Positions 33,230 through 44,727 are shown, numbered from the stretch's first letter. The stretch: 64,000 nt of DNA from Hypericum androsaemum (GCA_963995505.1 OZ023196.1:13079106-13143105); one strand, 5' to 3'. Notes: generated from the letters alone by a model not told the origin. Program-made: numbers and translations.

Positions 33230-33835
33230 TGTAACACACCATGATCCGACCGACTGTCTCCACATAGCAACATGGCTTTTTTTCAGCGTGTTTTGTCTTC
33301 ACTCACACGCATCCCGGAAACTTTTCAGGAGGTCACCCATCCTGATTCTACTCTTGGCCAAATGCATTTAACCTTGGAGTTATCTCAGAATGTGTGCCAG
33401 AAAAACAAGTGCACATTGTTGATATGGATAGTACCAATCAAATCACTTAAAGACTTTTCAAAATTAGGGTATCACATTCACCCCTCCTTAAATACGCTAC
33501 GTCCTCGTCGCGCCAGTCAGAACAATCCCGAACACAGAACAATTCCGAACACAGAACAATCCCAGAATCTTTTTTGTTCTGATACTAAATGTAACTCCCC
33601 GTGATCCGATCGACTGTCTCCACAGACCAACACAGATATTTTTCAGCGTGTTTTGTCCTCACTCACACGCATTCCAGAAATTTTCCAGGAGGTCACTCAT
33701 CCTGATCCTACTCCCAGCCAAACACGTTGAACCTTGGAGTTCTCTCAGAATATGTGCCGAAAAAGAAAGTGCACCTTGTTGATATAGATAGTACCAATCA
33801 AATCAGTTAAGACTTTTCAAAATTAGGGTATCACA
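33230..33835 (-). mobile_element. TRIM (miniature LTR retrotransposon), complete
   Basis: Two ~246-bp direct repeats (33230-33476 and 33590-33835) start TGTAAC and end ATCACA, and are separated by only 113 bp. GATAG occurs on both sides (33225-33229 and 33836-33840) as a 5-bp target duplication. On the minus strand the inner sequence next to the upstream LTR is TTTAGTATCAGAACA, close to the initiator-Met primer-binding site TGGTATCAGAGC. The sequence before the downstream LTR is AGGAGGGGTGAA, a good polypurine tract. So the element lies on the minus strand. There is no coding capacity. The LTRs differ at many sites, so the insertion is not recent. Confidence 0.85.
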
Positions 33836-33840
33836 GATAG

Positions 33841-34593
33841 TATAGTTCTTACTTAGAAAATGTAGGTTGTGTGTATTTTGTGAGGAAATTTGTTACTAGT
33901 GGTACACTTGATATAATTATTTTACCCATAAAAAATCCAAAATCAACAAGGTATTTTTTTCCGAAACATTAAACAAACCATGAATGAAAAATTGAAATCA
34001 TGTTAACAAGGAATTCAACGCGTCACCTAACAGAAATCCAACACATCCGTAAAAAAAAAATCATTTGAAATCATGTCAAACGTGGAGTAATTTAACACAT
34101 TTTGTTAAAAAAAGGCAACGAAAATCCAAGCCAAAAAATCCAGAGAAATCAATTTCCCTTTATACTCTGATTTAATAAGATTTTCGAAAATAACTTTTGA
34201 AGAATTTCCTATGGATATTTTGGGTTTCTTATTGATTATGTCTCTCCGTTGGATTTATTTTTTTTATTTCTCGGGTTTGTCTGTTTCTTTTTTATTCTTC
34301 TGACTAGTGTGATAACTAAACAAAAATTTTGAATTATTGAGGAAAAGTTTGCATAGCTTATTATACATATTATATTAAAATATTTATTCCATCTCAGATT
34401 TTGAAATAATATGTAGATAATTTTTTGACATTTATAAACAAATACAGAGGATGAATTGGGTAAGAAGCTTTGGGATGCGCTCAGTACCATCTAGAGAGCC
34501 ATTCATTTGGCCTAAAAAGTCGTGCACCTCAATCTAATGATCGGAAACTCTTTACAATTGAGCAATCTCCAAGATTGTTTGGTTAAAAGAGAG
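33841..34593. other. AT-rich intergenic DNA, no gene seen
   Basis: No reading frame or bounded repeat recognised. Confidence 0.4.
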
Positions 34594-35873
34594 AGAGAAA
34601 AGTACCATTTGAGTCTTATAGTTTACATAATTTTTACGATATGATCCTGAGGTTTAGAAATGACTTTTTTGGTAGTTGTAGTTTCAAGTTTTTTGCGTTA
34701 GAGGTTCGGGAAGGTTCTCGAACCAAAAATCAGCTCCGAATCTAGAAACAATGCTGTTTCAAGGGTGATGTGGCACACCACGTCATACTTTTTTTACCGG
34801 TTGGCAACGTAAATTGGCACGACTTAAATATCCTTTTTAATCCCTTATCTTTTTATAATTTTTCAAATTCTACCCTTATCTTCTTTTTCTTCTTCTTCCC
34901 CTCCTCCCCTCTCTCTCTTCTTCTTCTTCTCTCTCTCTCCTAAAATTGAGCATATGAAATACCATTTAATTAAACACCAAATAACATCCAATTGATCTAG
35001 GCATCGTCACACCTATCCTAAAATTGGAGAACTAATCTGCAGTTTTTTCAAATTTGGGCAGCTCCCATGAAATCTCCTGTGAACAAGGAGACCATCTGAG
35101 CGAGGAGCGGTCGGCGGAGAAAAGGACGCAGAGGACGGCAAGATTCAGATCGAGGTCCAACGAGATCCACCTTGTCGACAGGGGACTAACCTCCAGCGGA
35201 CATGGAGGCATTGACAAAGACCACGAGTGGATTCCAAACCAAGTGGGTCCCATCCGACCAGACGGTTATTGGTTCCCGGTCCTCCTGGCTCTCCTCCTTC
35301 CTCCTTTGTGTTCTTGGTTTTTGGGTTCTGGGTTGGGTTTGTGATTTATGTTTCTGGGTTGTTAGTTTTAAGGTGAAAAGATGGTTATTTTATTGTTGGT
35401 TTAAGTACCCAGATCAGTCCTAATGTGGAGGCTTTTTTTTTGTTGCAATTTTGGGTATCTCTAGGTTGGTTTAAGTACAAGCTTCGATCTATTGTTTCTG
35501 TTCTTTCTTGGTGATGTTGGTATTTTTCTGGGTTGTTTGGCATTTGCAGGTTTCTTGGTGAAGAAAGAAGAAAGAAATAAGAAAGGCCGGGAGGGAGGGA
35601 GGGAGAGAGAGAGAGTAGGGAGAAGAGGGAGAGGGTGAAGGGGCTGAGAGATAGAAGGGAGATCTCGAGGGATCGTTTTTAAAATTTATCAAATTTTCAC
35701 CGTGGCGAGACAACTCATCATTGGATGACGTCGTTTCTAAGTCCAGAGCTGAAGTTCCCGAGCCTCTAACGCAAAAAATGTAAAACTACAACTACCAAAA
35801 AAGTCGTTTCTAAACCTCAAAATCATATCGCAAAATATGTGTAAATCACAAAATTCAAATAGTACTTATCCCA
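34594..35873. mobile_element. Pack-MULE-like element, family B
   Basis: The left end AGAAAAGTACCATTTGAGTC is mirrored by the right end (inverted GGGATAAGTACTATTTGAA). The arms match for about 150 bp, including GATATGATCCTGAGGTTTAGA, AAGTCGTTTCTA-type and TTCGGGA...CTCCGAA blocks shared with the 1231-2646 element. The flanks are AAAGAGA-like on both sides. The interior 35050-35340 is GC-rich and opens frames on both strands (for example TTSGFQTKWVPSDQTVIG), but no family is recognised. A purine-rich (GGGA)n tract lies at 35588-35640. Confidence 0.65.
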
Positions 35874-35874
35874 A

Positions 35875-36490
35875 AGAGATAAAGTTAAATTGTTCCATGT
35901 TTCTAAAACCAAGTCCTCATTCTTCTTTTGGGATGTCAATTTATCCCATTTCATCCGGTGGATCTTACCTGAATCCACTTCTCCTGACCACCAGTTAATC
36001 CATACTTGACATGCAATGAATAACAAAAAAATACATTGCGTTTAATAAAACTTTTCCAAATTTCAAAGGGACCAATTATCATGTTTTAGAGACTGAATGA
36101 TTCATTTTTGGAACTATAAGTACGAACTAGTACATTACGACAAACTATATGGACACAAATGTATTTCTTTTAAGTGTTTTAATACACTTTGTATCCGGAT
36201 ATCTAATGAATCAACTAATCCTAGTTCAAATAGGGTAGCAAATATTTAACACTGCAGTATTTCTAAAGAGTTGAACTAGAGAAGAGGTAATTAATATAGA
36301 ACATCTATCTCACTAATAAATCTAAGTATTTTGTAGTATATATTTCTATTATATAGACGCACCTTCCAAATTATCGTGCAACTGAATAAATTTTCTTCCA
36401 AAATCGGCAAATATTTAATTTCCATGTAACACACCTCCATAATCGGCAAATACTTAATTTCCTTCCGAAACACAAATTTATTTATGTCCC
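35875..36490. other. upstream flank of PMEI unit C
   Basis: AT-rich. From about 36370 on it resembles the upstream region of the other PMEI units (CACCTCCATAATCGGCAAATACTTAATTT). Confidence 0.5.
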
Positions 36491-36500
36491 AACATGGCAA

Positions 36501-36508
36501 TATAAATA
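36501..36508 (+). promoter_or_regulatory. TATA box of PMEI gene C
   Basis: TATAAATA within CCCAACATGGCAATATAAATA, the block conserved upstream of most cluster members. It lies 44 bp before the start codon, so the leader must be short. Confidence 0.6.
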
Positions 36509-36551
36509 AAAAACATCACCTCCTCTTTCAGAGCAACCAAACTCAATCACA

Positions 36552-37085
36552 ATGGTCTCTCCAATTACAAGCTCCTCCTTTGCTCTACTCGCACTACTCA
36601 TTTTCTCTCTACTCTTCGCACCTTCTTCCGCCGTAACATCAGCCGATATACCAGCTATTTGCGCACAAACCACAGACCCTTCCTTCTGCTCGACGTACCT
36701 AAACACAATCCTCGGCACTCCCCCCGTGACATTCAAAGACCTTTGCCAGAAAACTATCAGCACGGTGCTGACCGATAGCGGAAAAACGATCAAACAGATT
36801 CTCCAGCTCCAACAACAAAGGAAAGACCCTCGTGAGCAGCAGGGTTTGGAAACATGTTTACAGATTTACAACCAGATTCAACAACTAATGGTTGCTGCTC
36901 TAAAGTCGATAGTAGTTCCGGGTGGTCGGCCACAATCACAAGTCCTTCAATCGGCATCGATAAGCCTCCGCGGCGCTGGGAACTGCCAACTTGCGATACA
37001 AGCAACCACTCTCCCTCTAAAGGAAAATAATGAAAGATCAGAGAACCTTACTAGCACCCTTATACAGCTCGCTGAACGTCTGTAA
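36552..37085 (+). CDS. PMEI-domain inhibitor (pectin methylesterase/invertase inhibitor-like), unit C
   Basis: This small secreted protein of 177 residues would act in the cell wall or vacuole, where PMEI-fold proteins block pectin methylesterases or acid invertases by 1:1 binding. It has a hydrophobic signal peptide (about 1-28, ending SSAVTS), then the N-terminal hairpin cysteines C37 and C46 (ICAQTTDPSFC), the helix opening TFKDL, and the two helix-bundle cysteines C102 (ETCLQIY) and C145 (GNCQL). C65 (DLCQK) is extra. There are no introns or frame breaks. AATAAAA poly(A)-type sequence follows at about 37147. The closest relative here is the copy at 38864. PMEI and invertase inhibitors share the fold, so the target enzyme is not decided. 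Confidence 0.9.
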   Translation: MVSPITSSSFALLALLIFSLLFAPSSAVTSADIPAICAQTTDPSFCSTYLNTILGTPPVTFKDLCQKTISTVLTDSGKTIKQILQLQQQRKDPREQQGLETCLQIYNQIQQLMVAALKSIVVPGGRPQSQVLQSASISLRGAGNCQLAIQATTLPLKENNERSENLTSTLIQLAERL

Positions 37086-37738
37086 ATTGTGAGGTTATTC
37101 TTCTAGATGTATTCCGGGTTTTGTCTAAATCGGATCTCTACACTGATAATAAAAGTTGGTAGCAATAGTGAGAGATCGATCTCTAGTTGATATAATAAGA
37201 ACGTGAAGAGGGAATAACAGCAACACAATTAATATTTGTAGTCTCTCTTTTTTCGTGCTCCTATAAGATACATTTTCTTCTTTGGGTTTAATTACAAATA
37301 ATATTTACTAAAATGGAGTGACACCAAATATTATAAACATAAATCATTTTAGAAGAAAGCTACCGGATTTTGTAATTGCAAAAATGGTAACAATGCATTT
37401 ATATTAAGCCCACTTGATTTTATATCACATGTGCTGATTGGTTATCGTACCCATGATTAATGCTAAGTAGCAAGTGCGAAGTGGGTAATAGCTAAATTAT
37501 CTCAGTAGGAATCAACATATAGTGAAAATTATATAACAGAATCGAGTTGTTTTGTTGGTACATCATGTCGCGTTTAATTATATATTTAGTATTTAATGAT
37601 ACCATAATTATATAATTAGAAATATAATTATAATTAATAATATTTTTGATTATAAAAAAATTATCTAAATAGAGAAATATCACAATTCTAGAAAATATTT
37701 TATTATTGAATAAAGACATTATTAAAGAAAATAATAAT
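37086..37738. other. 3' flank of PMEI unit C (paralogous to the flank of unit D)
   Basis: From the stop codon to about 37730 this matches 39395-39935 plus 42342-42570 (GATTCTTCTA, GGTTTAATTACA-ATAATATTTAC, CTAAGTAGCAAGTG, TTATTATTGAATAAAGACATTATTAA). It has no LINE at the position where unit D has one (near 37575-37605), so it acts as an empty-site control. Confidence 0.75.
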
Positions 37739-38235
37739 GGTAAATCACCCCCTTGTACCTGGTGTTTGGTCACCCTTCCTTTTGGGTCCCTTGATTTCAA
37801 AAAATAATTTTACCATCTCCCGTGTTTGATTTTAGATACTCTTGAGTCCCTATCGCCAGAATAATGTCATTTTCTCCGGCGAACCCCCACTTGAAAAGAC
37901 TAAAATGCCCCTCCTATTTTAAAAATAAAAAAATCTCCCCTTCATCCCCTTCATATTCTTCCTCCCACGGTCCCACCCATCATCTTTTTCATCTCCCCTT
38001 TATATTCTCGGGTCCCTCGCTGACTTCATTAGTCATTTTTTAAATATAAATTACTTATATGCCCTTACAAAAAATTAATAAAAATTATTATATCGTCTTC
38101 TCCAGCTACAACTATGGGTCCCAAGTCTCGCATTTCATTCCCGACGACTGCTCCAGCTCTTGCTGCTTCTCCGGCAACAACCATATGAGTGCCCACCGGT
38201 CTTGCTGCTTCCGCCGAGAATAAAGTTAGAGACTT
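37739..38235. mobile_element. one-ended family C (Pack-MULE-like) fragment
   Basis: GGTAAATCACCCCCTTGTACC, TTTGGTCACCC, AAAAATAATTTTACCATCTCC, GTGTTTG and GAGTCCCT match the left arms at 8540 and 58831. The GC-richer body (38090-38220) encodes nothing recognised. No right end was found. Confidence 0.55.
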
Positions 38236-38239
38236 TTTA

Positions 38240-38790
38240 ATGAGCAAAAGTGTTAATTAGTAATCTAGACTTTCTCTATTTTAGTTTTGTCATCCTAATA
38301 AACAGAAGTGTTACGGGAATGTATTAGAAAATTCTTGGTACTAGTTAGTACTTCAATAATTTCATAACCTTCACATAAACAATTGTTTCATAAGGTTATC
38401 GTACTCTACTTTCTCATTCTCTTTGCAACTTTGATTTGCTGCGATTTGACTTTCGGTTTCATACAAACTCTAATTTTGAGATATAAACAAACGAGTGCTT
38501 AGATTTTGTGATCAACCCTTAGTTTAAAAAAATATTCTTTTTTTACTATACTATTTGCTTGGTAGGTTATTTTCTGTCACTCGACAAACTATTCTTCGCA
38601 TATTATGCCACTCAATAAGGGCAATAGTTGCTCTATTTGACAAACTTTTAATTCGTCTTCCAAAAATCTTATTTTTTTTCCTTCCAGTTTGTAAACAATC
38701 TTCCAAATTTGGGTAGGAGTTACACTTTATTACATTGCCATGTTATGCACCTCCATATTCGGCAATTATCTAATTTTTTCCAAAAAAAAT
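38240..38790. other. upstream flank of PMEI unit D
   Basis: AT-rich with no gene; the last ~120 bp resemble the upstream region of unit C (CACCTCCATATTCGGCAATTATCTAATTT). Confidence 0.45.
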
Positions 38791-38812
38791 ATTGTTCTTG
38801 TTCCAACATTGC

Positions 38813-38820
38813 AATATAAA
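38813..38820 (+). promoter_or_regulatory. TATA box of PMEI gene D
   Basis: AATATAAA in TTCCAACATTGCAATATAAA, the clearest copy of the conserved cluster promoter block, 44 bp before the start codon. Confidence 0.6.
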
Positions 38821-38863
38821 GGAAAAACATCACTCATCTTTCAAAGCACCAAATTCAATCACA

Positions 38864-39394
38864 ATGTTCTCTCCAATCATAAGCTCCTCTTGCGCTATAT
38901 TTGCCCCACTGATTTTCTCTCTACTCTTCGCACCTTCTTTCGCCTTAACAATAGCCGATGTACCAGTTATTTGTTCAAAAACCATAGACCCCTCCTTCTG
39001 CTCGACGTTCCTAAACTCAATCCTCGGCACACCCCCCGCGACATTCAAAGATCTTACACAAATAACCATCAAAGCGGTACTGTCCGATAGCGGAAAAACG
39101 ATCAAACAGATCATCCAGCTACAACAGCAAAGGAAAGACCCTCGTGAGCAGGCGGGTTTGGATTCATGCTTACAGATTTACAACCAGATTCAACAGCAGA
39201 TGGCTGCCGCTCTAAAGTCGTTATTAATTCCTGGGGGTCAACCACAATCACAAGTCCTTCAATCGGCTTCGATATGTTTCAGCTCCGCTGGCAACTGCCA
39301 ACTTGCATTACCAGCCACTGTCCCTCTAAAGGAAAACAATATAAGATCACAGGACTTAAGTAGCGTCCTTATAGAGCTCGCTAAACGTTTGTAA
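38864..39394 (+). CDS. PMEI-domain inhibitor, unit D
   Basis: A 176-residue protein close to the unit C copy (ILGTPP-TFKDL, SGKTIKQI, QLQQQRKDPREQ and PGG-PQSQVLQSASI are shared). The signal peptide runs to about residue 28 (MFSPIISSSCAIFAPLIFSL, then LFAPSFALT). The hairpin cysteines are C37 and C46 and the bundle cysteines are C102 and C145. C65 of unit C is Thr here, and an extra C138 is present. An ATG 24 codons upstream lies before the conserved leader and TATA region ends, so MFSPII is chosen, as in the paralogs. AATAAAA follows about 80 bp after the stop. The function is inferred from the fold, and the target enzyme is unknown. Confidence 0.9.
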   Translation: MFSPIISSSCAIFAPLIFSLLFAPSFALTIADVPVICSKTIDPSFCSTFLNSILGTPPATFKDLTQITIKAVLSDSGKTIKQIIQLQQQRKDPREQAGLDSCLQIYNQIQQQMAAALKSLLIPGGQPQSQVLQSASICFSSAGNCQLALPATVPLKENNIRSQDLSSVLIELAKRL

Positions 39395-39935
39395 TTGTGA
39401 GTTGATTCTTCTAAATATATTCAATTTTCGGGGTTTTTTCTACATTCAATTTTTCGGGTCTCTACACTAATAATAAAATTAGGCAGCTACAGTTGTGGGA
39501 TCAATCTCTGTTTGATGTAATAAGGACGTGAAATGAGAATAACCGAAACACAATTATTATTTGTACTCTCTTTTTTCTTTCGAGCTCCTATTAGATAGAT
39601 TTTCTTTTTGGGTTTAATTACACATAATATTTACAAAAATGGAGCAACAACAAATATTGTGAACATAAATCATTTTAAAAAGTAAGAGATTCTCCTACCA
39701 AATTTGTAATTGCAAAATGGGAGCAATGCGTTTTACATTAAGCTCACTTGAATCGCAAGGATGTGCAGTTTGCAATAACAAAATCTATTGTAAAATCACA
39801 TGCGGTGATCGATTATCGTACCTATTGTAAACGCTAAGTAGCAAGTGTGAAGTGGATAATCGCTGAAATTATCTTAGTAGGAATCAATATATTTAGGTTA
39901 TTTTAGTGGTATATCACGTTGCCTTTAATGATATT

Positions 39936-42323
39936 TTTTTAGGGATAACATATTCCTGCATATCATTAATCGAAGCATCAAAGTTCAGGATTACAATCAA
40001 AGTGAAAACGCAAAAGAAGCGCCTGGGGATGGGCAATAACACCCGACCAAATAAAGCCCCAACAGAACATGCCCCAGGACCTCAACTGCGTAATATCTAC
40101 CTATCCCATATCATCATTCACGTACGTGCTAAGCTCAGGAGGGATAGTCGTGAAGAAATTAACCAGTCCACCATCAGTGGTGTCCAACTTAGCCATATGA
40201 TGAGCCAACGAATCGCGTCATGATGTATGTAACAGAAACGGTGCTCATTAATCTGCCTCACAACCTCGCGGCAGTCTTCAATGATCAGGGAAAGATCGCT
40301 GTTATCCGGGGATGCTCTCTGGATTGCTTGGACAACTGGTTGGCAATCCGATTCAAAAATAACTCTGTGAAAGCCCATGGAACACGCTAGCTCGACCCTG
40401 CACCGAACCCCAATAGCTTTTAGTAGTGTTGGGTGAGAGACATATGGATAACGTCGCACTAACCCGACAACAAAGATACCTTTCTCATCTCGGATGGCCA
40501 CTCTGACTCGGCCCACCGCCATCTAACGATGTGCCAGCATCTGAATTGACCTTGAACCAACCTAAATCTGGGGGTTGCCATCTTGTCCGGTTCTCTCTGA
40601 GACGGGATACATGCTGATCCATGGCCGCAAGAAAATCTTCCCAAATACGCATCTCGCTCACTAAAACTGCTCGCGCATCATTTAAAGAACCATTCTGAAA
40701 AACCACATGATTCTGAACCTTCCAAAGTCCCCACAAGAAGGCCGCCCGACACCCTCGTTCCTGCTCACTCACGCCAAAAAATAACCACGTACAAGCATCC
40801 GCAACGTGGTCGCTAGTGCACTACAAACATCGCAACCTGCCTCCCTCCAATAATTAACCATCGCCCCACACAAGAAGAGCATGTGTATCGCCGTTTCTAG
40901 TGCTTGTCCGCACATTTAGCACATTACATCCACCTCCACACCACGCTTCTGCAAATTAGTGCGGAGGGGGAGACTGTCATCCAAACCCTCCATAAGAAAG
41001 ATTTGATCCTAGGCGGCACCAATAATATTCAATAGGAGCTCCAGACCGCTTTTCCGAGAGTCAGAATTGTTGCAAGGTGAGACGACTGCCACCAATCTGA
41101 AAAATCTACATAGTACCCACTTCTTACCGAGTAGACACCATTGACAGTATGAGGCCATCTACGGGTATCGAGCGATCTGCGGTGGCTTAAGCTAATGGCA
41201 CAGATTGTACCAACATCCTCAGAATTGAAGAGATCTTCAAGTAATTCAGAATTCTAGGTGTTTGACGACTGGTCAATAAGCTCGTGGACAAACTGATATT
41301 GATCAGCTCCAGGTCGAAAATACGTTGGCGAGCCAAGGGATGAGCCCGAGACTCAGCGATCATCCCAAATTTTAATCTCTGTCCCATTTCCAACCCGCCA
41401 TTCCAGATTAGAGGCCAGTAAGGAAATGCCATCATGTATAATGCGCCAAATAAAACTGGGTTTGTAGCCCGCCCCCGCCTCTAGTAAGGAACTCTGTGGA
41501 AAGTATCTAGCTTTAAGGACTCTAGCCGAGAGTGACTCTGGAGAGGTGAGGAGCCGCCAAGCTTGTTTAGCAAGCATGGCCCGATTGAAACTGGCCAATT
41601 TCTGAAATCCAAGACCACCTTCTACTTTTGTCCTGCACATTCGATGCCAGCTTCTCCAGTGGATTTTGCGTGTCTCATCTGTCCTGCCCCAGTAGAAGTG
41701 GCACATTAGCTACTCGATCGAATCACATAGCTCCATTGGTAGCTTAAAATAACTCATCACATATGTTAGAATAGATTGTAAGACAGACTTTATTAAGGTG
41801 TCCCGGCCAGCTCTAGACAAGAAAGACTCTTTCCGCGTACCAATTTTCTTTCGCACCCTCTCCTCCAGCTTAGCAAAAATAACTTTTTTTGACCTCCCAA
41901 TCAGCAAAAGAAGCCCAAGGTAAATGTCTCCCTCTTCTCCCTGTCGCATCCCTGCGACTGTACATAACCTCTGCTGATCCGAGCCCCCCCACGTTCCTAC
42001 TGAAATGGATTGAACTCTTCTGTAAATTAACCTTCTGTCCCGAGGCCGAAGTATAGGTATCTAAGATGCTCAGTACTGTACGAATATCTGATTCTGATGC
42101 CCTGAGAAATAATAAGGCATCGTCAGCAAAGAACAGATGTGTGACTGCCGGGGCCCGCTGAGTTACCCTAATACCATGTAAAGCTCTTGCTTGCGCTGCA
42201 TACCGGAGGAGGACTCCCAACCCCTCAGCACATATTAAGAATAGATAAGGTGATAACAGGTCACCCTGTCTCAGACCCCGTTCTGGGGTGAAAATATAAG
42301 CTCTTGCTTGCGATGCATACCAT
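39936..42323 (-). mobile_element. 5'-truncated L1-type LINE
   Basis: The target duplication GTTGCCTTTAATGATATT is perfect over 18 bp (39918-39935 and 42324-42341). The left border has a T run followed by the 3' end of a minus-strand element. On the minus strand the frames read ERGLRQGDLLSPYLF, then THLFFADDALLFL (reverse-transcriptase catalytic FADD), the thumb (RAGRDTLIKSVLQSI), a zf-RVT-like region (GGLGFQKLASFNRAML) and an RNase H domain (WFKVNSDAG, RVIFESDCQPVVQAI). Several frameshifts and stops make it dead. The first half of the reverse transcriptase, the endonuclease and ORF1 are absent. The 5' end carries a copy of internal sequence (see findings). Confidence 0.9.
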
Positions 42324-42341
42324 GTTGCCTTTAATGATATT

Positions 42342-42690
42342 ATTTATCATTTAATGGTACCATAAATATACAATTGAAAATATAAGCATAACTAATGATA
42401 TCATTGAATACAAAGAAGTCTCATAACTCAATGATATATTTTTTTATTGGATAAAAATATCCATTAATTAAAATTAAAAATTTCTTGATTATAGAAAATA
42501 TCATAATTCTAGTAAACATTTTATTATTCAATAAAGACATCATTAAAAAATAATTAGTATCATGCATAGACATTAATGAAAGCAAAAAATATAAAAAATA
42601 TCCATGTATATGCTCACGTATTGATCTTAGTCGTCCGATTAAAAAAATGCCTGTGTTCCCGCCGAATCAACAACCACAAATGTGCTCATG
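42342..42690. other. continuation of PMEI unit D 3' flank
   Basis: Resumes the homology with 37605-37735 interrupted by the LINE (TTTAATG-TACCATAA, TTATTATTCAATAAAGACATCATTAA). No gene. Confidence 0.7.
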
Positions 42691-42704
42691 ATGGTGTTGC
42701 GCAC

Positions 42705-43110
42705 GGTACCAGATTTGGTCCTGGAACTTTGTTTCGAGGACCGTCCTGGACCTAACCCATTGCATTATAATTGGGCGACTCATTGTATCATAACTTAGCG
42801 AATCATTGTATCATAACTGGACGAACCATTACATCATAACTAAGAGAACCAGCGCGTGTTCCGAAAAAAATCAGGAACGCTTCGGGCGATTCATTGCATC
42901 ATTACTAGGCGACTCATTGTATCATAACTGAGCGAACCATTGTATCAAAACTGAGCAAACCAGTGCGTGTGCCAGAAAAAAATTGGGACCGCTTCGGATG
43001 ACCTATTGCATCATAACTGGACGACCCATTGTATCATAACTGGACGACCTAGTGCATATTATAGGACGGTCCTGGACAAAAATACATGTTCAGGATCAAA
43101 TCTGGTGCCT
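42705..43110. mobile_element. MITE with internal ~21-bp tandem units
   Basis: TTGCGCAC flanks both sides (42697-42704 and 43111-43118), an 8-bp target duplication. The ends are inverted: GGTACCAGATTTGGTCCTGG on the left, and AGGCACCAGATTTGATCCTG when the right is reverse-complemented, each followed by a GGACCGTCC block. The interior is about 12 degenerate units of CATTGTATCATAACTGGACGA. No coding sequence. Confidence 0.8.
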
Positions 43111-43118
43111 TTGCGCAC

Positions 43119-43950
43119 CTATTAATGAGAGCACGTAATCCAACATCTTGCAAAGAGTAAGCACTGTGAAGAAACCACAGGAACATCATTGCTTTTTATT
43201 CAAAAATACAAGAATAAGAATGGAAAATTAATATAAAAAAGGCATGCGCATTATACTCGAAGTATTCATTAATTATTATAACTGTCATTAACTAAGATAA
43301 TAGATTTTGATGTATAGTGCGCGCAAGGGGACAAAACCGTCGAAATGCATTGCTCTGGTCCAAATACTAGCCATCTCATGCGGACGAACCTATTTATTTC
43401 CACTGATTTTTTACAAGTCACATAATATTTTTTTTTACAAGTAGAATTTGTCGCAACTAGAGAAGTCATGTAACACCTATTAGGCAAATTTTTTAATAAA
43501 TAAAATTCTACTTATTCAAAAAATCTCATAACACTTATTAGCTTATAAATTTATTTCTCATACTTGCACAAACTAATATGATACAAGTCAGCCAAAAAAT
43601 CCAACTGAAACACCACTTTTCTCATTAATTTTTTTTCAACTCATTTTTATATATTGTGGCTCCGACTTTTCCAACAGTTTAATCGTTGTATAGTAAAAAA
43701 TATCATTGCTCGATTTTAGAAATGATGTGTTTTTGGAACAAGAAACTCTTCATATGACTTCATTAATGCTCACCGTGGTCTAGGTCCATGTATATTCTCC
43801 ATACATTTAGGTCCCTTGGTTTTCTTCATGCATGCACGCACGTTGGCTGAAATTTTTATCCATATTGAAAAAGGTTATAATTTGTTACTGGATTCATTTG
43901 TAATTGACCAAGAATGAATAAAATTAAAATCACAGACACGTCCTACCTAG
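43119..43950. other. AT-rich intergenic DNA, no gene seen
   Basis: Contains a short near-repeat of CACAAGTAGAATTTG/AAATTCTACTTATTC (43435-43515) and nothing coding. Confidence 0.4.
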
Positions 43951-43957
43951 TTGGGGG

Positions 43958-44377
43958 TTGGATTGGGTACGGAATTTTCAGATTCTGAACCGTTCGGAAT
44001 GAAGATACGCGGAGGCTTTTTTGTAAAAATGCTAAAATACGAGAACCAAAATGAAAAAAGCTACGCGCAAACACAGGCCTGAAACAAATGTCATTATCAC
44101 ATAACTGCGCATGTCAGTATCACATAACTGCGCATGCTAGCAGGACTTTTTTACAAAAATGCTAAAATACGAGGACCAAAATAAAAAATGCCACGTACGC
44201 AAGTATCATAAACGGGACATGTCGCTGTCACAAAAACAAATGCCTTTATCACATAACTGAACATGTCAGTATCACATAACTACGCATGCTAGTATCACAT
44301 AACTGTGCATGCCAGTGCAGTCTCCCCTTCACTCCAAACTGTTCGGAATGATTTCTTCACTCCGTACCCAATCCAAA
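43958..44377. mobile_element. MITE with ATCACATAACTG-CGCATG units
   Basis: The left end TTGGATTGGGTACGGAATTT and the right end (inverted TTGGATTGGGTACGGAGTGA) are inverted repeats with CCGTTCGGAATGAAG/AATCATTCCGAACAG next to them. The interior has two diverged half-copies of GCTAAAATACGAG-ACCAAAAT followed by about eight units of AGTATCACATAACTGCGCATG. The same family is at 7397-7640 and 57065-57243. The exact target duplication is unclear. Confidence 0.7.
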
Positions 44378-44727
44378 CCCACCTAATCGAAGTCTTCGTC
44401 ACCCAAAAATCACCACGCAATTTATATTGTGGTTATATCGAGAAGAAAAAATGTGTATATAATTTTTTAAGGTATATATTTTTTGGATAACTACAAGTCA
44501 ATCAACTAGTTAATTATCCGGAAATTACACTTTTTTATTCCAAAAAGTTACTACAGTCCTCCTAAAAACCCGAATCCAAATAAAAAATCTCTTCCCATTT
44601 TAGAACATTTTAAATGTTAACGACTTCAATTCCCTTCCAAACCAGAAACATTATTTCTGCTGGACAATCTATATAAAGCAAGCAAGGTTCATCTTTCCAA
44701 GTACCAGATTAAACTTGTCACATCACA

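Noticed and set aside
38792..38863. In-frame upstream ATG for PMEI gene D
   Set aside because: It precedes the TATA box, so it cannot be in the transcript; the signal peptide begins at 38864.
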